Below are positions 20,560 through 31,803 of a DNA stretch of 64,000 nucleotides, in pieces (position 1 is the first letter of the stretch; the number at the start of each line of letters is the position of its first letter). Both the position numbers and the translations under genes were made by a program. Source of the stretch: Diabrotica undecimpunctata (lineage: Eukaryota > Arthropoda > Insecta > Coleoptera > Chrysomelidae); contig NC_092811.1 of NCBI RefSeq assembly GCF_040954645.1, positions 84,205,063 through 84,269,062 of the forward strand, in the 5' to 3' direction. The notes below the pieces were generated by a model. It saw only the letters and a program-made list of their open reading frames with translations. It was not told the DNA's origin and did not search any database.

Positions 20560-21290
20560 ACGGAGAGTATTAATTCCCTACGCACAAAATATAATAGGCA
20601 ATTGCTAATGTGGCTTTAGACTTGAAAGATCAACCATAGATGAGATTTTTGTCTTTCGCCAGATTTTGGAAAAAATCTGGGAATATAGCCACGACGTAAA
20701 TAAAGTATTTGTAGATTTTAAACAAGCGTACGATTCTGTAAGCAAGGTGGAATGGTTATGGTTGAAATGGGAGTGCCTAGAAAGCTGGTACGATTAGCAC
20801 AAGTGTACATAGAGAATAGTACTGTCTGAGGCAAGAAGCTCCTCTTGCCTATTTGGTGTCCCACTTTGCCTTGGAATATGTCATATAAACTGCTGACAAA
20901 TGATTTTGCTGCCAAGGGATCAAAAATACTAACCGCTTTTGCTGACGATGTGTACATAATTACACAATTCATAGCTGCAAAGGAAGCCTGTACCCTATTT
21001 GAAAAGAGGGCCAAGGAAATTGGAAAATAAGGTCAACGAAGATAAGACCAAGTACATGGTGATTACGAAGAACCCAGACCAAGAGTTAAACAAAATGTAT
21101 CCTTAAATAAATACTTTAAAGTCGTTAAATATTTCAAATACCTGGGATCAATCATAGCAGCTGAAAATAGCTAAGAAAAAAACATGGAATTTAGGGTCAT
21201 TTCAGTAAAAAGGGTATTTTATTACGTAGTGACAGTGATTTGATACTGAAACGAAAGATACCACAGACTATCTTTGAGCTTTATAGAGGC
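20560..21290 (+). pseudogene. APE-type LINE reverse transcriptase, degraded
   Basis: The pieces read in order: RRVLIPYAQNIIGN, CGFRLERSTIDEIFVFRQIL, VNKVFVDFKQAYDSV, MGVPRKLVRLAQVYIENST, then ILTAFADDVYIITQ (FADD catalytic motif), KVNEDKTKYMV and VVKYFKYLGSIIA. At least three frame changes separate them. It belongs to the same broad family as the minus-strand LINE at 40997-43005 (compare CGFRPGRSTIDQIF and VFVDFKQAYDS). Confidence 0.78.
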
Positions 21291-21639
21291 GAGAAAACAG
21301 GAAAATAGAAAAGAAGACAAAATTAGTAACTCCAGACTCTGTATGTGTAACATTTTCATTTCACCCCGTATATAATAAAATACAGAAAAAGATTTTTAAT
21401 CTTTTTGCGTCTCCGAGATTGGTAATATAAGCATTTTCAGTCTGTTTATAATAATTATAATTGCTATTTCGTTTGATCTTGATTCCGCCTAGATATTTGC
21501 GCATCAAATTAAATCTTTCCACTTAGGTTGGTGGGAAAGTGTATACTGACAACAGACCGAAGATGAGAGTATCACAGAAATACTGTTTTTCGGTTTAGGT
21601 GAAACACTGACGGTTTTACGGGAGCTAAAAGCAATTAAG

Positions 21640-21935
21640 GGCAAAAGGGTCAACAGCCCAGGATTCTTAAAAGATGAGACAGAACAATTGATTACAGATG
21701 GTAGGAAAATAAGTCATAAGTCGGAAGACGCCAACAACGATGTGTAGAAAGACACTACCAGTCAGCTGAATCTGAGATATTAATACCAATGATGGACGAA
21801 CGAAGGCAAATCACAAAGCTCCTGACCCAGACGGCATTCAGGAAGAATTACTTCAAAAAGAGGAAGAAAAACTTCTATTGAAAATATATCGTTTCACAAT
21901 CGAGTTTAGCAAGGACAAAAAATGTCGAAACAGTG
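21640..21935 (+). pseudogene. Short LINE RT N-terminal fragment with the second 56-bp repeat
   Basis: A stretch reads TEQLITDGRK ... PDPDGIQEELLQKEEEKLLL, which resembles the K.PGPDGI..ELLK start of LINE reverse transcriptases. The 56-bp repeat copy 2 follows at 21880-21935. Confidence 0.5.
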
Positions 21936-22689
21936 AAGAATATAACTTTGTTAAATTTTTCTGAATAAACATTTTTCGTTAATATACTAAGATTTGCTTT
22001 CATGACAAATTAAAAAGTTTATAAATGAATATGAGTTTTATGGATCAGCTAATTGTCATATTTTAGTTTTCTTTTAAATAAAATTAAGTTTTAAACGAAA
22101 AAGTTTGATATTTTATTTCGACATATAACGGTCAGTATATCCTTTTCTGTCATTTGGTATATAACCAAAATTTTAAAGTCTGTTTTGTTAGATTCTATTT
22201 TGTTAGAAGGTTCAATTCAATGTAAGATTTTTTGATAAATTTGGATAATTTTATTTGTAAGTGTGTAATGTTTCTCTTTAAACCAGGAGTTTAAAATTAT
22301 TTCTTTTAAAAAGATTCTCGCCCTTCAATTTTTTTAGAAAAGAAAAGCCTTTCTTTCTAACCAACAGGAGGATTTTTTAAACGGCATCCATTTTAAATAG
22401 TTTAGGAATCTTCTTGTGTAGTGTTGCCCAGGAAATCTATGTAAGTATTTTTTTGATTTCTTTTATTGTAGTTATCCCTCCCAGTCCCTTAAGTAAAGAA
22501 ACCTTTATCCAAAACCTAGCTCTCCAACCAAAATAGTAGTAGCCATTCGCAAACGTTTCAATTTATTTGCTTACCCTATCTTCAGCCCAGTTATTGTTCA
22601 GTCTCCTCTTTCAACCCCCTATAAGCAATTATATGTTACAACTGGCACCCAAAGTGGTAGGCAAATAAAAATTGTTACATATGGAGATG
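21936..22689. other. Intronic interval, no gene recognised
   Basis: AT-rich sequence with nothing clearly assignable. Confidence 0.4.
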
Positions 22690-22785
22690 AATACATAGTA
22701 CGCTACATCAAAGACAAAGACGCTAAACCAAATAAGATGAGCAGGACATGCACTAAAGTCGAGTGATAAAATGTTTTTCAGTACA
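22690..22785 (+). pseudogene. Tiny LINE C-terminal remnant
   Basis: One frame gives RYIKDKDA and another AGHALKSSDKM, which resembles the R.RWAGH..RS linker near the end of RTE-like LINE proteins. Very short; low certainty. Confidence 0.4.
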
Positions 22786-22859
22786 ACATTTTGGGAACGG
22801 CATTAAAAGACTGATATGTTTTTGTACACAATTATGACAAATCGAAGAATGGAAAACAC

Positions 22860-22935
22860 AGTATTTTTGCAGTGTGTAAATATTTAATTTCTAGCTGAGC
22901 GCTTTTGGCTTACAAAGCCACCTTCAGAGCTATGG
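22860..22935. repeat. Penelope-type repeat signature
   Basis: GAGCGCTTTTGGCTTACAAA followed by GCCACCTTCAGAGC reads on the minus strand as CTGAAGGTGGCTTTG...CCAAAAGCGCTC, the CTGAAG..GG...CGAAAGCG-type signature of Penelope-like terminal repeats. Confidence 0.5.
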
Positions 22936-23156
22936 TTAAGTATTTAAAGTATCACTACTAGGACAGATCTCATTTGGTAAAAATTACGGAAAATTTTTCT
23001 TTTAAGCTGATTACAATTTTTTTATTAAAAAAACACAAAAAATACTGTACACTGGACTCGACAAAAACACATTAAAAAAATTGCTTTGGTACGGGTTTCA
23101 GAACACGAGCATGAATTTGCATTGATTGTATACAAAAATTTAATGACCACATACTG

Positions 23157-23158
<2 letters not shown>

Positions 23159-23225
<67 letters not shown>
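23159..23225. repeat. (TA)n microsatellite
   Basis: About 67 bp of uninterrupted TA dinucleotides. Confidence 0.98.
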
Positions 23226-23229
<4 letters not shown>

Positions 23230-24386
23230 TTGTACGGATTGTTAACAAACGCCACTTTTATGTCACAAAATCGCAGTCAAATACAAATGATTGGACAGGT
23301 TCAGTGTGATGTTTGCAAACATAACTAACATTGCATAACGTCAGTTGAGTAGTTTCAAACATTATTTCCAAGACTAATCAAACCAAAAATTGGTTTTAAT
23401 TGAACAAGCGTGTACATAAAACAACATTATTAACTTGGGAAAAAAATTTCGTTGTTGAAGAAAACTATAAAACGCACAGAGGGGTAGCAGATTTAACAAT
23501 AGACATCACAATATGCAAATAAACTATTCAACTATTACTGACGAAAATATTAAATAAATTCAAAACTTTGTAAGTATTAACAATAATGTAAACCGTCGTA
23601 AAGTGGTTTACAATGAGAAATCGTAGTTGGTTGTAATGCTGTCGGTTTTAAAATTTTTATTGTTCATTGAATTTTATCACTGTGGTAACTTCAGAATTTA
23701 ATTAATTATTAAGATAACTAATTCAGCTGTGATAGATGTATAATAGTACAGAGGGGGAATTGCTAGGAATAGCTGTTAATTAAGGAGAGCTATTTTCGTT
23801 ACATTTTTAACAGAAATTACTGTTTAGGTCATCTCGCATAGATGCCTGCTCAAATTGTCTAGAATCGACAGAAAGAATCAATCTGTAAAACTACCTTACA
23901 GAGAAATAGTTTAATGATTAAAAAAAGGTTAAATAAATTAAGGGCACAATCTCTCTACGGCTTATTAAAAGAAAACAAAAATTATTTTCTGATCCCGTCA
24001 TTTGATTTCGAGAAGAACCAACCACTACCAAAAATTCCTGATCAAGCCATTTACTACAGCAGGAAAATATATTTAAAACTATTTAACATTTATTAATGTG
24101 TTCTCTTTCAAAACCATTACTTGTACGTAATAGCTGTGAGGGTCCAAATAAAAATAAAATTTTAATAAGTATGGTGCGATATTGGCTTTTGACTAGTGTT
24201 GTTAGGCTCGTTATGTGAAGTAAGAGGATTCAAAGGAGAGTATGAGTAACCTTCTGAGGCGTGCACGTAACCTATCCTGCATAGGTGTAACATACAAATT
24301 ACATAAAGTGTAACCGTAACTCACAATTTGGATATTCCTCAGCCCATTGCATCAGTTGCGACGGTAAATAATGAATTTATAACAAG
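23226..24386. other. Intronic interval, no gene recognised
   Basis: AT-rich. The 60-codon frame at 23914-24096 was examined and carries no recognisable domain. Confidence 0.4.
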
Positions 24387-24587
24387 GTGGTAAAACAAAA
24401 AATTAAATATTCATCAGTGGTACGGTGGTCAAAGGTGCACCAAAAAAGTTCCATTCTCAAGCTAAAAAAGATGCAAAGACTTGCTTGCCTTGGAATCACA
24501 GGAGCTATGAAGGTTACACGAATGGCAGCTACGGAGGCCCTACTTGACCTCGCTCGTTTACATATAATTGTGAGGGATAAATATTAG
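24387..24587 (+). pseudogene. LINE RT thumb fragment (R1/LOA/I-like)
   Basis: The 66-codon frame has YSSVVRWSK, LKKMQRLACLGITGAMKVTR and AATEALLDLARLHI. This matches the segment after the RT core in R1/LOA/I-group LINEs (VVWW...LQRLACL.ITGAM.TTPT.ALE..L.L.PLH). It resembles the corresponding part of the older minus-strand LINE nearby. Confidence 0.75.
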
Positions 24588-24649
24588 GTTGCGAGTACTA
24601 AGGTGCTATGATCTTGTCAGAGGCCACCAGTAAGAAAATAACAGCTTTC

Positions 24650-24861
24650 GAAATGTTAAGAATGCAGAATGTTACGAATATCGTGGATACATTATGTCGA
24701 CAGTGAAGCTGTCTTGCAAAGGATAGTTCAACAACAACAGCTATGTTTAACGTTAAAACCAAGAAAATTTTCATACTTCGGTCACATAATATCAACAAAC
24801 AAAAAAAAATACTATATCCTTTAACTTAGTATGCAGGGCAAAGTGAAAGAAAAAAGGAGAT
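24650..24861 (+). pseudogene. LINE C-terminal fragment (different family)
   Basis: The translation gives RMLRISWIHYVDSEAVLQRI and then RKFSYFGHIISTNKK and QGKVKEKRR, the conserved end of LINEs with the pattern RR.LRISW..+.TNE.VL..I...+.L...I+.RK..YLGHI.R. A minus-strand relative is at 39400-39690. Confidence 0.65.
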
Positions 24862-26336
24862 ATAGATAGATAGATAGATTTAATGACACGACTTTCGTCT
24901 ATTCCACTGTGACCTTTTCAGATCAATTGTGGTCCTCTAATCCTAGATTATAGTCTCTAGCCTGACCCTTCTTAAAAGGTCTAATAGCTTCGAGACTGAA
25001 CATTACATTACTCTTTGCCGTTGGCTTTTCTTCGCCTATTATAAAATTAATGTAATTTGCCAGGCTATTGCACTGATACAAAATGTGCTCTGCTGTTTTT
25101 TCCACTAGATGACAAAATCTGCGTATATCATCATCTGCCAATCACATCAGCGTCAACTGTCTATTCAGCTCACAGTGCCCTATTAACAGATCTACTACGG
25201 TTTTGACTGTTTTCCTGTCTTTGCTTATTAGGTCTGCTTTAAATTTTGGTGAATATTCTATAACTGTTACGCCTGTCTTTCTCCTGGTGAATTTCTCCAC
25301 TATTCCAGATATTTGTGTGCTACCATCTTTCTTGTAGCTGTTCTTGTTACTGAGTTTGCAACGCCGCAGAGGAGTTTCGATCCAATGAATGACATTAGTG
25401 AGCCTTGTTTGGTCATTTCATCTGCTTTTTTATTACCCTTATAACCCTCGTGCCCTGGTACTACCGTAACCTTGCTATGGTATCCAGTTAATTTAAGAAA
25501 CCCACTAATCCCATACTAGCTCTGAATTGACCTCTACAGAATTTAGTGCCTTAAGTGAAATTGTAAAATCCCTTGTGAAATCCTTAGATAGAGCTATCGG
25601 AAAATGTATCCATTGCTTTCCCCTACTATCTCGCTCCTACAGTCTCAGATGTTTTTGAGCCATCAGTGTATCATGTAGATTCTGCTTGTATGGGTACACC
25701 TTCCTTCCAGTCTTCCCTGTCTGGTATATTAATTTTGAATTTATTGTCAAAGCTATATCTCATAGCTGTACAATTGATGGGTTGCCTTATTACGACATCT
25801 GCTTTTAGCTCCTCGATTAGCTTTCTACTGTCAGCACTAGGTGCCTGGCTTATGTTTTGCTGAATGTGTATTAATCTGTGCATCACAGATCTTGCTTCAC
25901 CCTGTATCAAATATGAAATGCTGGAAATTTAGTAGGACTTACAACGTCACTCTTGGATAATACACAAACATGCTAGCCTTTGATTATTACTTAGCAGCCT
26001 TATTGCTCCCATTTGGCTTCGTCCACCTTCGTCTTTATCCACCACGTCACAGGCCTATAGGATATCATTGGTCTAATAACCCTTGTATATAACCAAAGGG
26101 TAATTTTGGGGTCTGTGTGGTTTTCAATATGTGAGTATTTCATGTATAAACTATAGCCCTAGGTACTTTGTTTCTTTGGCAAATGGAATCTCTGTTCCTC
26201 CTAACACTGCTGGTTTTAGGCCTTGTAATGCTGTCTTTTTTGTGACGTTCATGGTTTTAGGGATTCTCCATACCCTACCCAGGTTGTATCTCTAGGATTT
26301 GTATATTTAATTTCCAATGGAATTAAATTAAGGTCA
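24862..26336 (-). pseudogene. Older RNase-H-bearing LINE (R1/LOA/I-like), 3' half
   Basis: On the minus strand the left end is a (TCTA)n tail (24862-24880). Reading 5' to 3': a junction piece with NLIPLEIKYTNPRDTTWVGY (end of the endonuclease linker, 26336-26255), then an abrupt jump past the RT catalytic core to ALQGLKPAVLGGTEIPFAKE, TKYLGL, RLACLCI, the RNase H lead-in YSFDNKFKINIPDREDW, a degraded RNase H with VPGHEGYKGNKKADEMTKQG, and the Cys/His end LADDDIRRFCHLVEKTAEHI. Multiple stops occur. Its 5' half lies at 31804-33200, beyond the nested LINE. Confidence 0.82.
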
Positions 26337-26649
26337 GGATTCCACTTCGGTACCTGAACGAGTAAACATCGTTTTTGTCGTTCTCGTAATTCACAGTGTT
26401 TATAATAGTTTTTAAACTTGTTTTGCGATTTATACTTGTTCCAGACAATAACAAAGTGCAGTGTAACTATATACGTGTACTTTCGCGGGTGCATATAATC
26501 GCTAAACTTGTATAAACAATATTTCATTAAGTGCATTATAACCTTACAAGAAAATAACAACATTTTTGGACATTACACTAGTTGCTCCATATCTAGGCAA
26601 CTTCCATCACTATGGTGTATGATAAGTTGCCGCCTTCTGACACTCAACA

Positions 26650-28002
26650 ATGAATACAAACAAATTGCAAGAAGCTGTCTTTGACTACGAGGATGCTTCA
26701 AATCCAACAATGTCAACAAACCAAATTGTAACCAACACAAACCCAACCACCAACAGTAACATATCTTACACGGCTGCAGTAAAATCAGCACCTAGACCAA
26801 CGTTCCCAAAAAAGGATCAAGCCGTGGTTCTTCATGCCGAGAATACTTTAAAGCTATACGATTATGTACATGCAATCGGAACTATCATTGGGGCCAAGAA
26901 CATTTGCTTCGCATCCAGGATATCGAATAATAGGGTATGTATTTACTTATCTAATTCTGAACTTGTCGAAAAATTGATAAAGTCTCATCCATTCATTCAA
27001 ATTAATACATTTTCACTAAATATTCGGAGACTTATATCTCCAACCAAAAGAATTGTTATTTCAAATATATCACCTTTTATTCCTCATGATCTAGCTGAAA
27101 ATGCTATAAAAAGTCTTGGCTTACAACTAGCATCCCCCATATCGTTTCTCAAAGCAGGTATCCCTGGAGATGAATACAGTCATGTTTTAAGCTTCAGGCG
27201 CCAAGTTTATATATTTCCCCCTTCTGATAACTACGAACTACAAACATCAATAACTATTCCATATGACGGTCATGAACATAGAATTTTTCTTTCTACAGAT
27301 AGAATGGAATGTTTTATCTGCAAGCAAACAGGACATGTTGCAAATAACTGCATTAATCCCCCATCGGTCATTATTCCTATACAGTCAGAAACCCGAGCTC
27401 CCATCTCTAACAATGAACCTAGCACGAATATAAATGAAAGCGTCCAATCATCTCAAGATATTCCAGTAATAGGCCAAAAAAGACCTCCTTCGGAATCACT
27501 TAATGACGAATCTAGTCTTCCTACAACTCCGTTAGCTGAAACCTCTGAAATGCAACCGCCTTATATTCCTACTGAATCAACTAAAAGAAAATCCAAAAAG
27601 AAAAAGCGAAAAACGGATGATACCAGTATCTCTGATATTACTAAACTTGACATTACCGAATATTACAACAAAAATCCACAAAACAATATACTCTCCTTAA
27701 ACGATCTTTTTGCGTTTTTAGAAAATACTAAAGGCAGCAGTGAACCCTATCATGAGGCCCTAAAGTTTACAAATGACATCAATACACTCCTTACCAATTT
27801 GATTTCTATCTACCCGCATCTTTCTCAAAGAACAATAAAAAACAGATTTACACGATTAATGAAAAAAATCAGACATCAATACAATATTAAATCTGCAGAA
27901 AATAACGATACAATAACATTACCATGTCTTTCACAAACAGATCCCAGTGACGATGAATCTTACTCTGATACTTCCCTTGCCTCCCAAAACTCTTTAAAAT
28001 AA
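26650..28002 (+). CDS. LINE ORF1, gag-like nucleic-acid-binding protein
   Basis: The 450-codon ORF encodes the RNA-binding partner that packages LINE RNA with ORF2 protein. A single clear CCHC zinc knuckle, CFICKQTGHVANNC, is at about residues 221-234; I-type ORF1 proteins often have more. The N-terminal half (residues 60-200) has the mixed alpha/beta look of the RRM-like region of such proteins. A Lys-rich run (KRKSKKKKRK) near residue 315 could bind nucleic acid or direct nuclear import. The frame ends with TAA at 28000-28002, and the next codon begins the ORF2 frame in the same phase. Confidence 0.88.
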   Translation: MNTNKLQEAVFDYEDASNPTMSTNQIVTNTNPTTNSNISYTAAVKSAPRPTFPKKDQAVVLHAENTLKLYDYVHAIGTIIGAKNICFASRISNNRVCIYLSNSELVEKLIKSHPFIQINTFSLNIRRLISPTKRIVISNISPFIPHDLAENAIKSLGLQLASPISFLKAGIPGDEYSHVLSFRRQVYIFPPSDNYELQTSITIPYDGHEHRIFLSTDRMECFICKQTGHVANNCINPPSVIIPIQSETRAPISNNEPSTNINESVQSSQDIPVIGQKRPPSESLNDESSLPTTPLAETSEMQPPYIPTESTKRKSKKKKRKTDDTSISDITKLDITEYYNKNPQNNILSLNDLFAFLENTKGSSEPYHEALKFTNDINTLLTNLISIYPHLSQRTIKNRFTRLMKKIRHQYNIKSAENNDTITLPCLSQTDPSDDESYSDTSLASQNSLK

Positions 28003-31000
28003 TCTTTCTCTTTAATACAATGGAATTGTGATGGGTTTTACGCCCGTCTAGAACGCATCCAACAACTTATCCAAGAGACCGCTCCAGATATTCTTTGTCT
28101 ACAAGAAACAAATTTAAAGGAAACCCAAAATCCGTACCTAAAAAATTACATAGGCTATCATCAGATTAGATCCACACCCCTACGCGCAAGTGGCGGTACT
28201 TCTATTTTTGTATCGTCAGATATATATTCAGAAAAATTTAACATCACTTCTAATTTAGAGGTAGTAGCTGTTTCATTCTGGTGTCCTCATAAAATCACTA
28301 TTTGCAATATATATTTACCACCTAATAAGGGGATAAATCATACAGAAATTTCTAAGTTAATAGCAGAACTCCCATCCCCATTCATCCTCGTAGGAGATTT
28401 TAATGCTCACAGCACAATGTGGGGATCTAACAGCACATTTGGCAGAGGAAAAATTATAGAAAACATAATTAGCAATGAAGATATATTTCTACTCAATACT
28501 GGTTGTAGCACCCACTTCAATATATCTTCAGGAACTTTCTCAAATATCGATCTCAGCCTTTGTGATCCAAAACTAGGTCCATCTCTAACATGGTGTCCAC
28601 TAGATAGTCTGTTCGATAGTGATCATTTCCCTATATTAATCTCAGACAATAAACCCAAATCGTACAACCCAATAAGTAAATGGCGTATTGCACAAGCGGA
28701 CTGGATGAATTTCAGCCAAAACGTCCGAGATCAAGTCAATTCAATTAATAATGAATGTAACATAGACCACTTAGTTGATCAGTTCACTAATTGCATAATT
28801 AACTCTGCTCAAAAATATATAGGAAAATATTCTGTTAAACCTACACGAAAATCAGTTCCTTGGTGGAATGACTCCTGTGCTGTAGCAGTTCGTGTATGCA
28901 AGAAAGCTCTGAATAAATATAGACGAACAAGAACTAATGAAAATCTTATCAAGTTTAAATTAGCTAAAGCTAAATCAAAACGTATCATAAAGGAAAGCAA
29001 AAAGACTTCTTGGAACCTTTATATCAATTCTATTTCTTCCGACACACCTCCAAGCCAAGTTTGGAACAAAATTAAACATATGAAAGGTCAAAGCACCGCC
29101 TACAAAATCCCCGCCTTAATTCATGACAACAAAATAGTGACTCAAAGTCAAAGTATTGCCAAGATCTTTGCGCATCACTTTCAATCCAAAACGCTAAACC
29201 AAAATAAGTCTCCTTCACACTCTTTTAACATCGCAAGTGGTAAAACTAACGATATTTCCAACCCAATAAACCTACCCTTTTCTAAACAAGAATTGACGCT
29301 AGCCCTATCCACTACAAAAAACTCAGCTGCTGGCCCGGATGACATCCCCTCAATTTTCCTCAAATATCTCCATGAAGAAACCATAAACAAATTGCTTGAG
29401 TTGTACAACCTAATCTGGTCCCGACAAGAATTTCCTTCCAAATGGAGGGAATCCATTATATTTCCTATCAAAAAAAGCAGCTCTCTTCCCAACTCTCCAA
29501 ACTCGTTTAGGCCAATCTCTCTAACATGTACCCTTTGCAAATTATTTGAAAAAATGATCAATAAGCGATTAATCTGGTATATAGAAAAAAACAATATCCT
29601 TAACCCTGCTCAATCAGGTTTTAGACCTAATAGAAGCACCACTGATAATTTAGTGATTCTACAAACAGATATAGCAAATGCTATGGCCTCCAAGCAAGAC
29701 GTAATTGCAGTAATTTTTGATATAGAAAAAGCTTTCGATACAACATGTAAGTCGGTTATCCTTAAAAAACTGGTAGAAAATGATCTTACGGGCAACATAT
29801 TTTGCTTTATAAACAACTTTTTAAATAACAGAAATTTCAGAATCACAGTTAACGGAGTATTATCCGACAAATATGTCACTGAAAATGGTGTACCTCAAGG
29901 TTCTACTTTGAGTTCTACCCTCTTTTTGCTAGCCATCAATGATATTTGCTCTCATATAAAATCTCCTGTTAAATTTGCCCTATACGCAGACGACCTTATT
30001 GTATACTGTCAAGGAAAATCCACAGCTGCAACCTCATCTTTATTACAAAATTCTGTCGAGTCCCTTACTACATGGTCCGAGAAAACTGGCTTCAGGTTCT
30101 CTTCCAATAAATCCAAAATAATTAAATTCACCAGGAGATACAACAGCACAGAAATACCCAAAATAACACTAAACGGAGTAAGTTTAGAGTCAATTGATCA
30201 TTATAAGTTTTTAGGGCTAACTGTCGATAACAAACTCACCTGGCGACGTCATATCGATGAAATAAAAGGCATATGTTTAAGCAGAATGAATTTGTTAAAG
30301 ACATTGTCCCACCATCAATGGGGTGCCGATGAAAGTGTACTACTCAAAATATATCGAGCTATAATCCGATCCAAATTAGACTATGGTTGTATAGTTTACT
30401 TGTCTGCATCCAATAATTTATTACAATCTTTAAACTCTGTTCACAACACTGCTCTCCGAATTTGCTTAGGAGCTTTTCGATCCAGTCCCGCTGAAAGTCT
30501 CTATTGTGAATCTCATGAACTCCCCCTTAACCTCCGGAGGCAGCAACTACTCCTATCTTATGCTAGCAGAATTTCGTCGAATCCGACTAACCCTGTATTT
30601 AATCTTCTGACTTCGCCAAGACCTGGACTCGTAATCTCGCCCAGATGTATACTTTCAATACCACAGATCCTACAAACCTTGTGCCAAGACACAAAATTAT
30701 CTCAAACAATTGCATCTACAAAATCAGAATCCCCGCCATGGTCTAGAACACCTCCTTTTATAAACACTTCTCTCTGTAAATTTAATAAGCAACAAACAAA
30801 TAATATCTTTTTTCGACAAGCTTTCAAAGATATTGTGAATACATCCCACTATGATAAGGTGCTTTATACCGATGCATCCCGAAACGCAGATGGAGTTGGC
30901 TGTTCTGTCACTACAGTTGATACAGTGCTGCGACAATACCGAATATCAAACGAATGTAGCGTATTTTCAGGAGAACTCTTTAGTATTTCAAAAGCTCTCG

Positions 31001-31662
31001 AGTTCCCTTTTGACAATCATCAAAGTGTAGCTCTGTGTACCGATTCCTTATCCGCAATTCATTCGTTAAAAAATATCTACAATCAACATCATTTAGTACA
31101 AAAAATATTAGAATCGATCCATCTCCTCACTTCCCGAGGGACTTCAATAACAATAATATGGGTGCCTTCTCATATCGGCATCCAAGGAAATGAGATGGCT
31201 GACAGCGCTGCAAAAGAAGCATGTACATCCAACTTACCTGTCTACAACATACAGCTCCAAGAAGATTTAAAATCAAAATTCAAAAGGAATATCCAAGACA
31301 AGTGGCAGAAACTTTGGATCACCAAAAACACAAAGCTCAGAGAAATACAACCTAATGTTTACAGCTATTTATCCCTAGTATCTCTGAACAGAAAAGAAAA
31401 GATAGCAATACGAAGATTGAGAATAGGACACACACGTTTGACACACGGTCATCTTATGTCCTCTACAGACCAACAGTTATGCTCTCATTGCAACGATACT
31501 CCTATCACCGTCAAACACATCCTCACAGAATGTCAGCACTACCAGGCCACCCGCATTGCCAACAATATAACCCATAGTCTAGAAGAACTTCTGAACTGTT
31601 CAAGCCGACTCAAGAGCCTAATAGACTTTTTAAAGACTTCTCAATTGTTTAACAAAATATAA
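28003..31662 (+). CDS. LINE ORF2: APE endonuclease, reverse transcriptase, RNase H, CCHC
   Basis: The open frame starts right after the ORF1 stop and runs 1219 codons. The first in-frame ATG is at 28417, inside the endonuclease domain, so translation must start otherwise. Endonuclease motifs: QWNCDG (28018), CLQETNL, ILVGDFNAHS, SDHFPI. RT motifs: SFRPISLTCTLCKLFEKMI, QSGFRPNRSTTDNL, AVIFDIEKAFD, GVPQGSTLSSTLF and ALYADDLIVY. RNase H: LYTDASRNADGVG, FSGELFSISKALE, CTDSLSAIHS and GIQGNEMADSAAKEA. A terminal LCSHCNDTPITVKHILTEC gives the Cys/His motif. No stop or frameshift was seen, so every catalytic residue is present. Confidence 0.92.
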   Translation, partial: SFSLIQWNCDGFYARLERIQQLIQETAPDILCLQETNLKETQNPYLKNYIGYHQIRSTPLRASGGTSIFVSSDIYSEKFNITSNLEVVAVSFWCPHKITICNIYLPPNKGINHTEISKLIAELPSPFILVGDFNAHSTMWGSNSTFGRGKIIENIISNEDIFLLNTGCSTHFNISSGTFSNIDLSLCDPKLGPSLTWCPLDSLFDSDHFPILISDNKPKSYNPISKWRIAQADWMNFSQNVRDQVNSINNECNIDHLVDQFTNCIINSAQKYIGKYSVKPTRKSVPWWNDSCAVAVRVCKKALNKYRRTRTNENLIKFKLAKAKSKRIIKESKKTSWNLYINSISSDTPPSQVWNKIKHMKGQSTAYKIPALIHDNKIVTQSQSIAKIFAHHFQSKTLNQNKSPSHSFNIASGKTNDISNPINLPFSKQELTLALSTTKNSAAGPDDIPSIFLKYLHEETINKLLELYNLIWSRQEFPSKWRESIIFPIKKSSSLPNSPNSFRPISLTCTLCKLFEKMINKRLIWYIEKNNILNPAQSGFRPNRSTTDNLVILQTDIANAMASKQDVIAVIFDIEKAFDTTCKSVILKKLVENDLTGNIFCFINNFLNNRNFRITVNGVLSDKYVTENGVPQGSTLSSTLFLLAINDICSHIKSPVKFALYADDLIVYCQGKSTAATSSLLQNSVESLTTWSEKTGFRFSSNKSKIIKFTRRYNSTEIPKITLNGVSLESIDHYKFLGLTVDNKLTWRRHIDEIKGICLSRMNLLKTLSHHQWGADESVLLKIYRAIIRSKLDYGCIVYLSASNNLLQSLNSVHNTALRICLGAFRSSPAESLYCESHELPLNLRRQQLLLSYASRISSNPTNPVFNLLTSPRPGLVISPRCILSIPQILQTLCQDTKLSQTIASTKSESPPWSRTPPFINTSLCKFNKQQTNNIFFRQAFKDIVNTSHYDKVLYTDASRNADGVGCSVTTVDTVLRQYRISNECSVFSGELFSISKALEFPFDNHQSVALCTDSLSAIHSLKNIYNQHHLVQKILESIHLLTSRGTSITIIWVPSHIGIQGNEMADSAAKEACTSNLPVYNIQLQEDLKSKFKRNIQDKWQKLWITKNTKLREIQPNVYSYLSLVSLNRKEKIAIRRLRIGHTRLTHGHLMSSTDQQLCSHCNDTPITVKHILTECQHYQATRIANNITHSLEELLNCSSRLKSLIDFLKTSQLFNKI

Positions 31663-31803
31663 TTTACATAATATTTTTATTCTTCACAATTGTAAACTTT
31701 GTATCATAACTTTGTAAATACTACTGTAAACCTTTGCTCCCGTGTCAATGACCTAAGATGTTGAGACACGTTAATTCGAAATAAAAAAAAAAAAAAAAAA
31801 AAA
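31663..31803 (+). other. LINE 3' untranslated region and poly(A)
   Basis: After the ORF2 stop, 120 bp of untranslated sequence end in GAAATAAAAAAA and a tract of about 30 A residues, which also contains an AATAAA. Confidence 0.85.

Larger units (their letters stand above)
26337..31803 (+). mobile_element. Structurally complete I/Jockey-superfamily LINE with RNase H
   Basis: The insertion has a 5' leader (26337-26649), two ORFs, a 3' untranslated region and a poly(A) tract at about 31782-31803. A target-site duplication ATTAAGGTCA is present at 26327-26336 and 31804-31813. Total length of about 5.47 kb and intact catalytic motifs suggest a recently active copy. The presence of an RNase H domain favours the I group over Jockey proper; clade assignment is inferred. 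Confidence 0.9.

Noticed and set aside
23025..23255. 76-codon minus-strand frame with (YI)n
   Set aside because: It is a translation of the (TA)n microsatellite.
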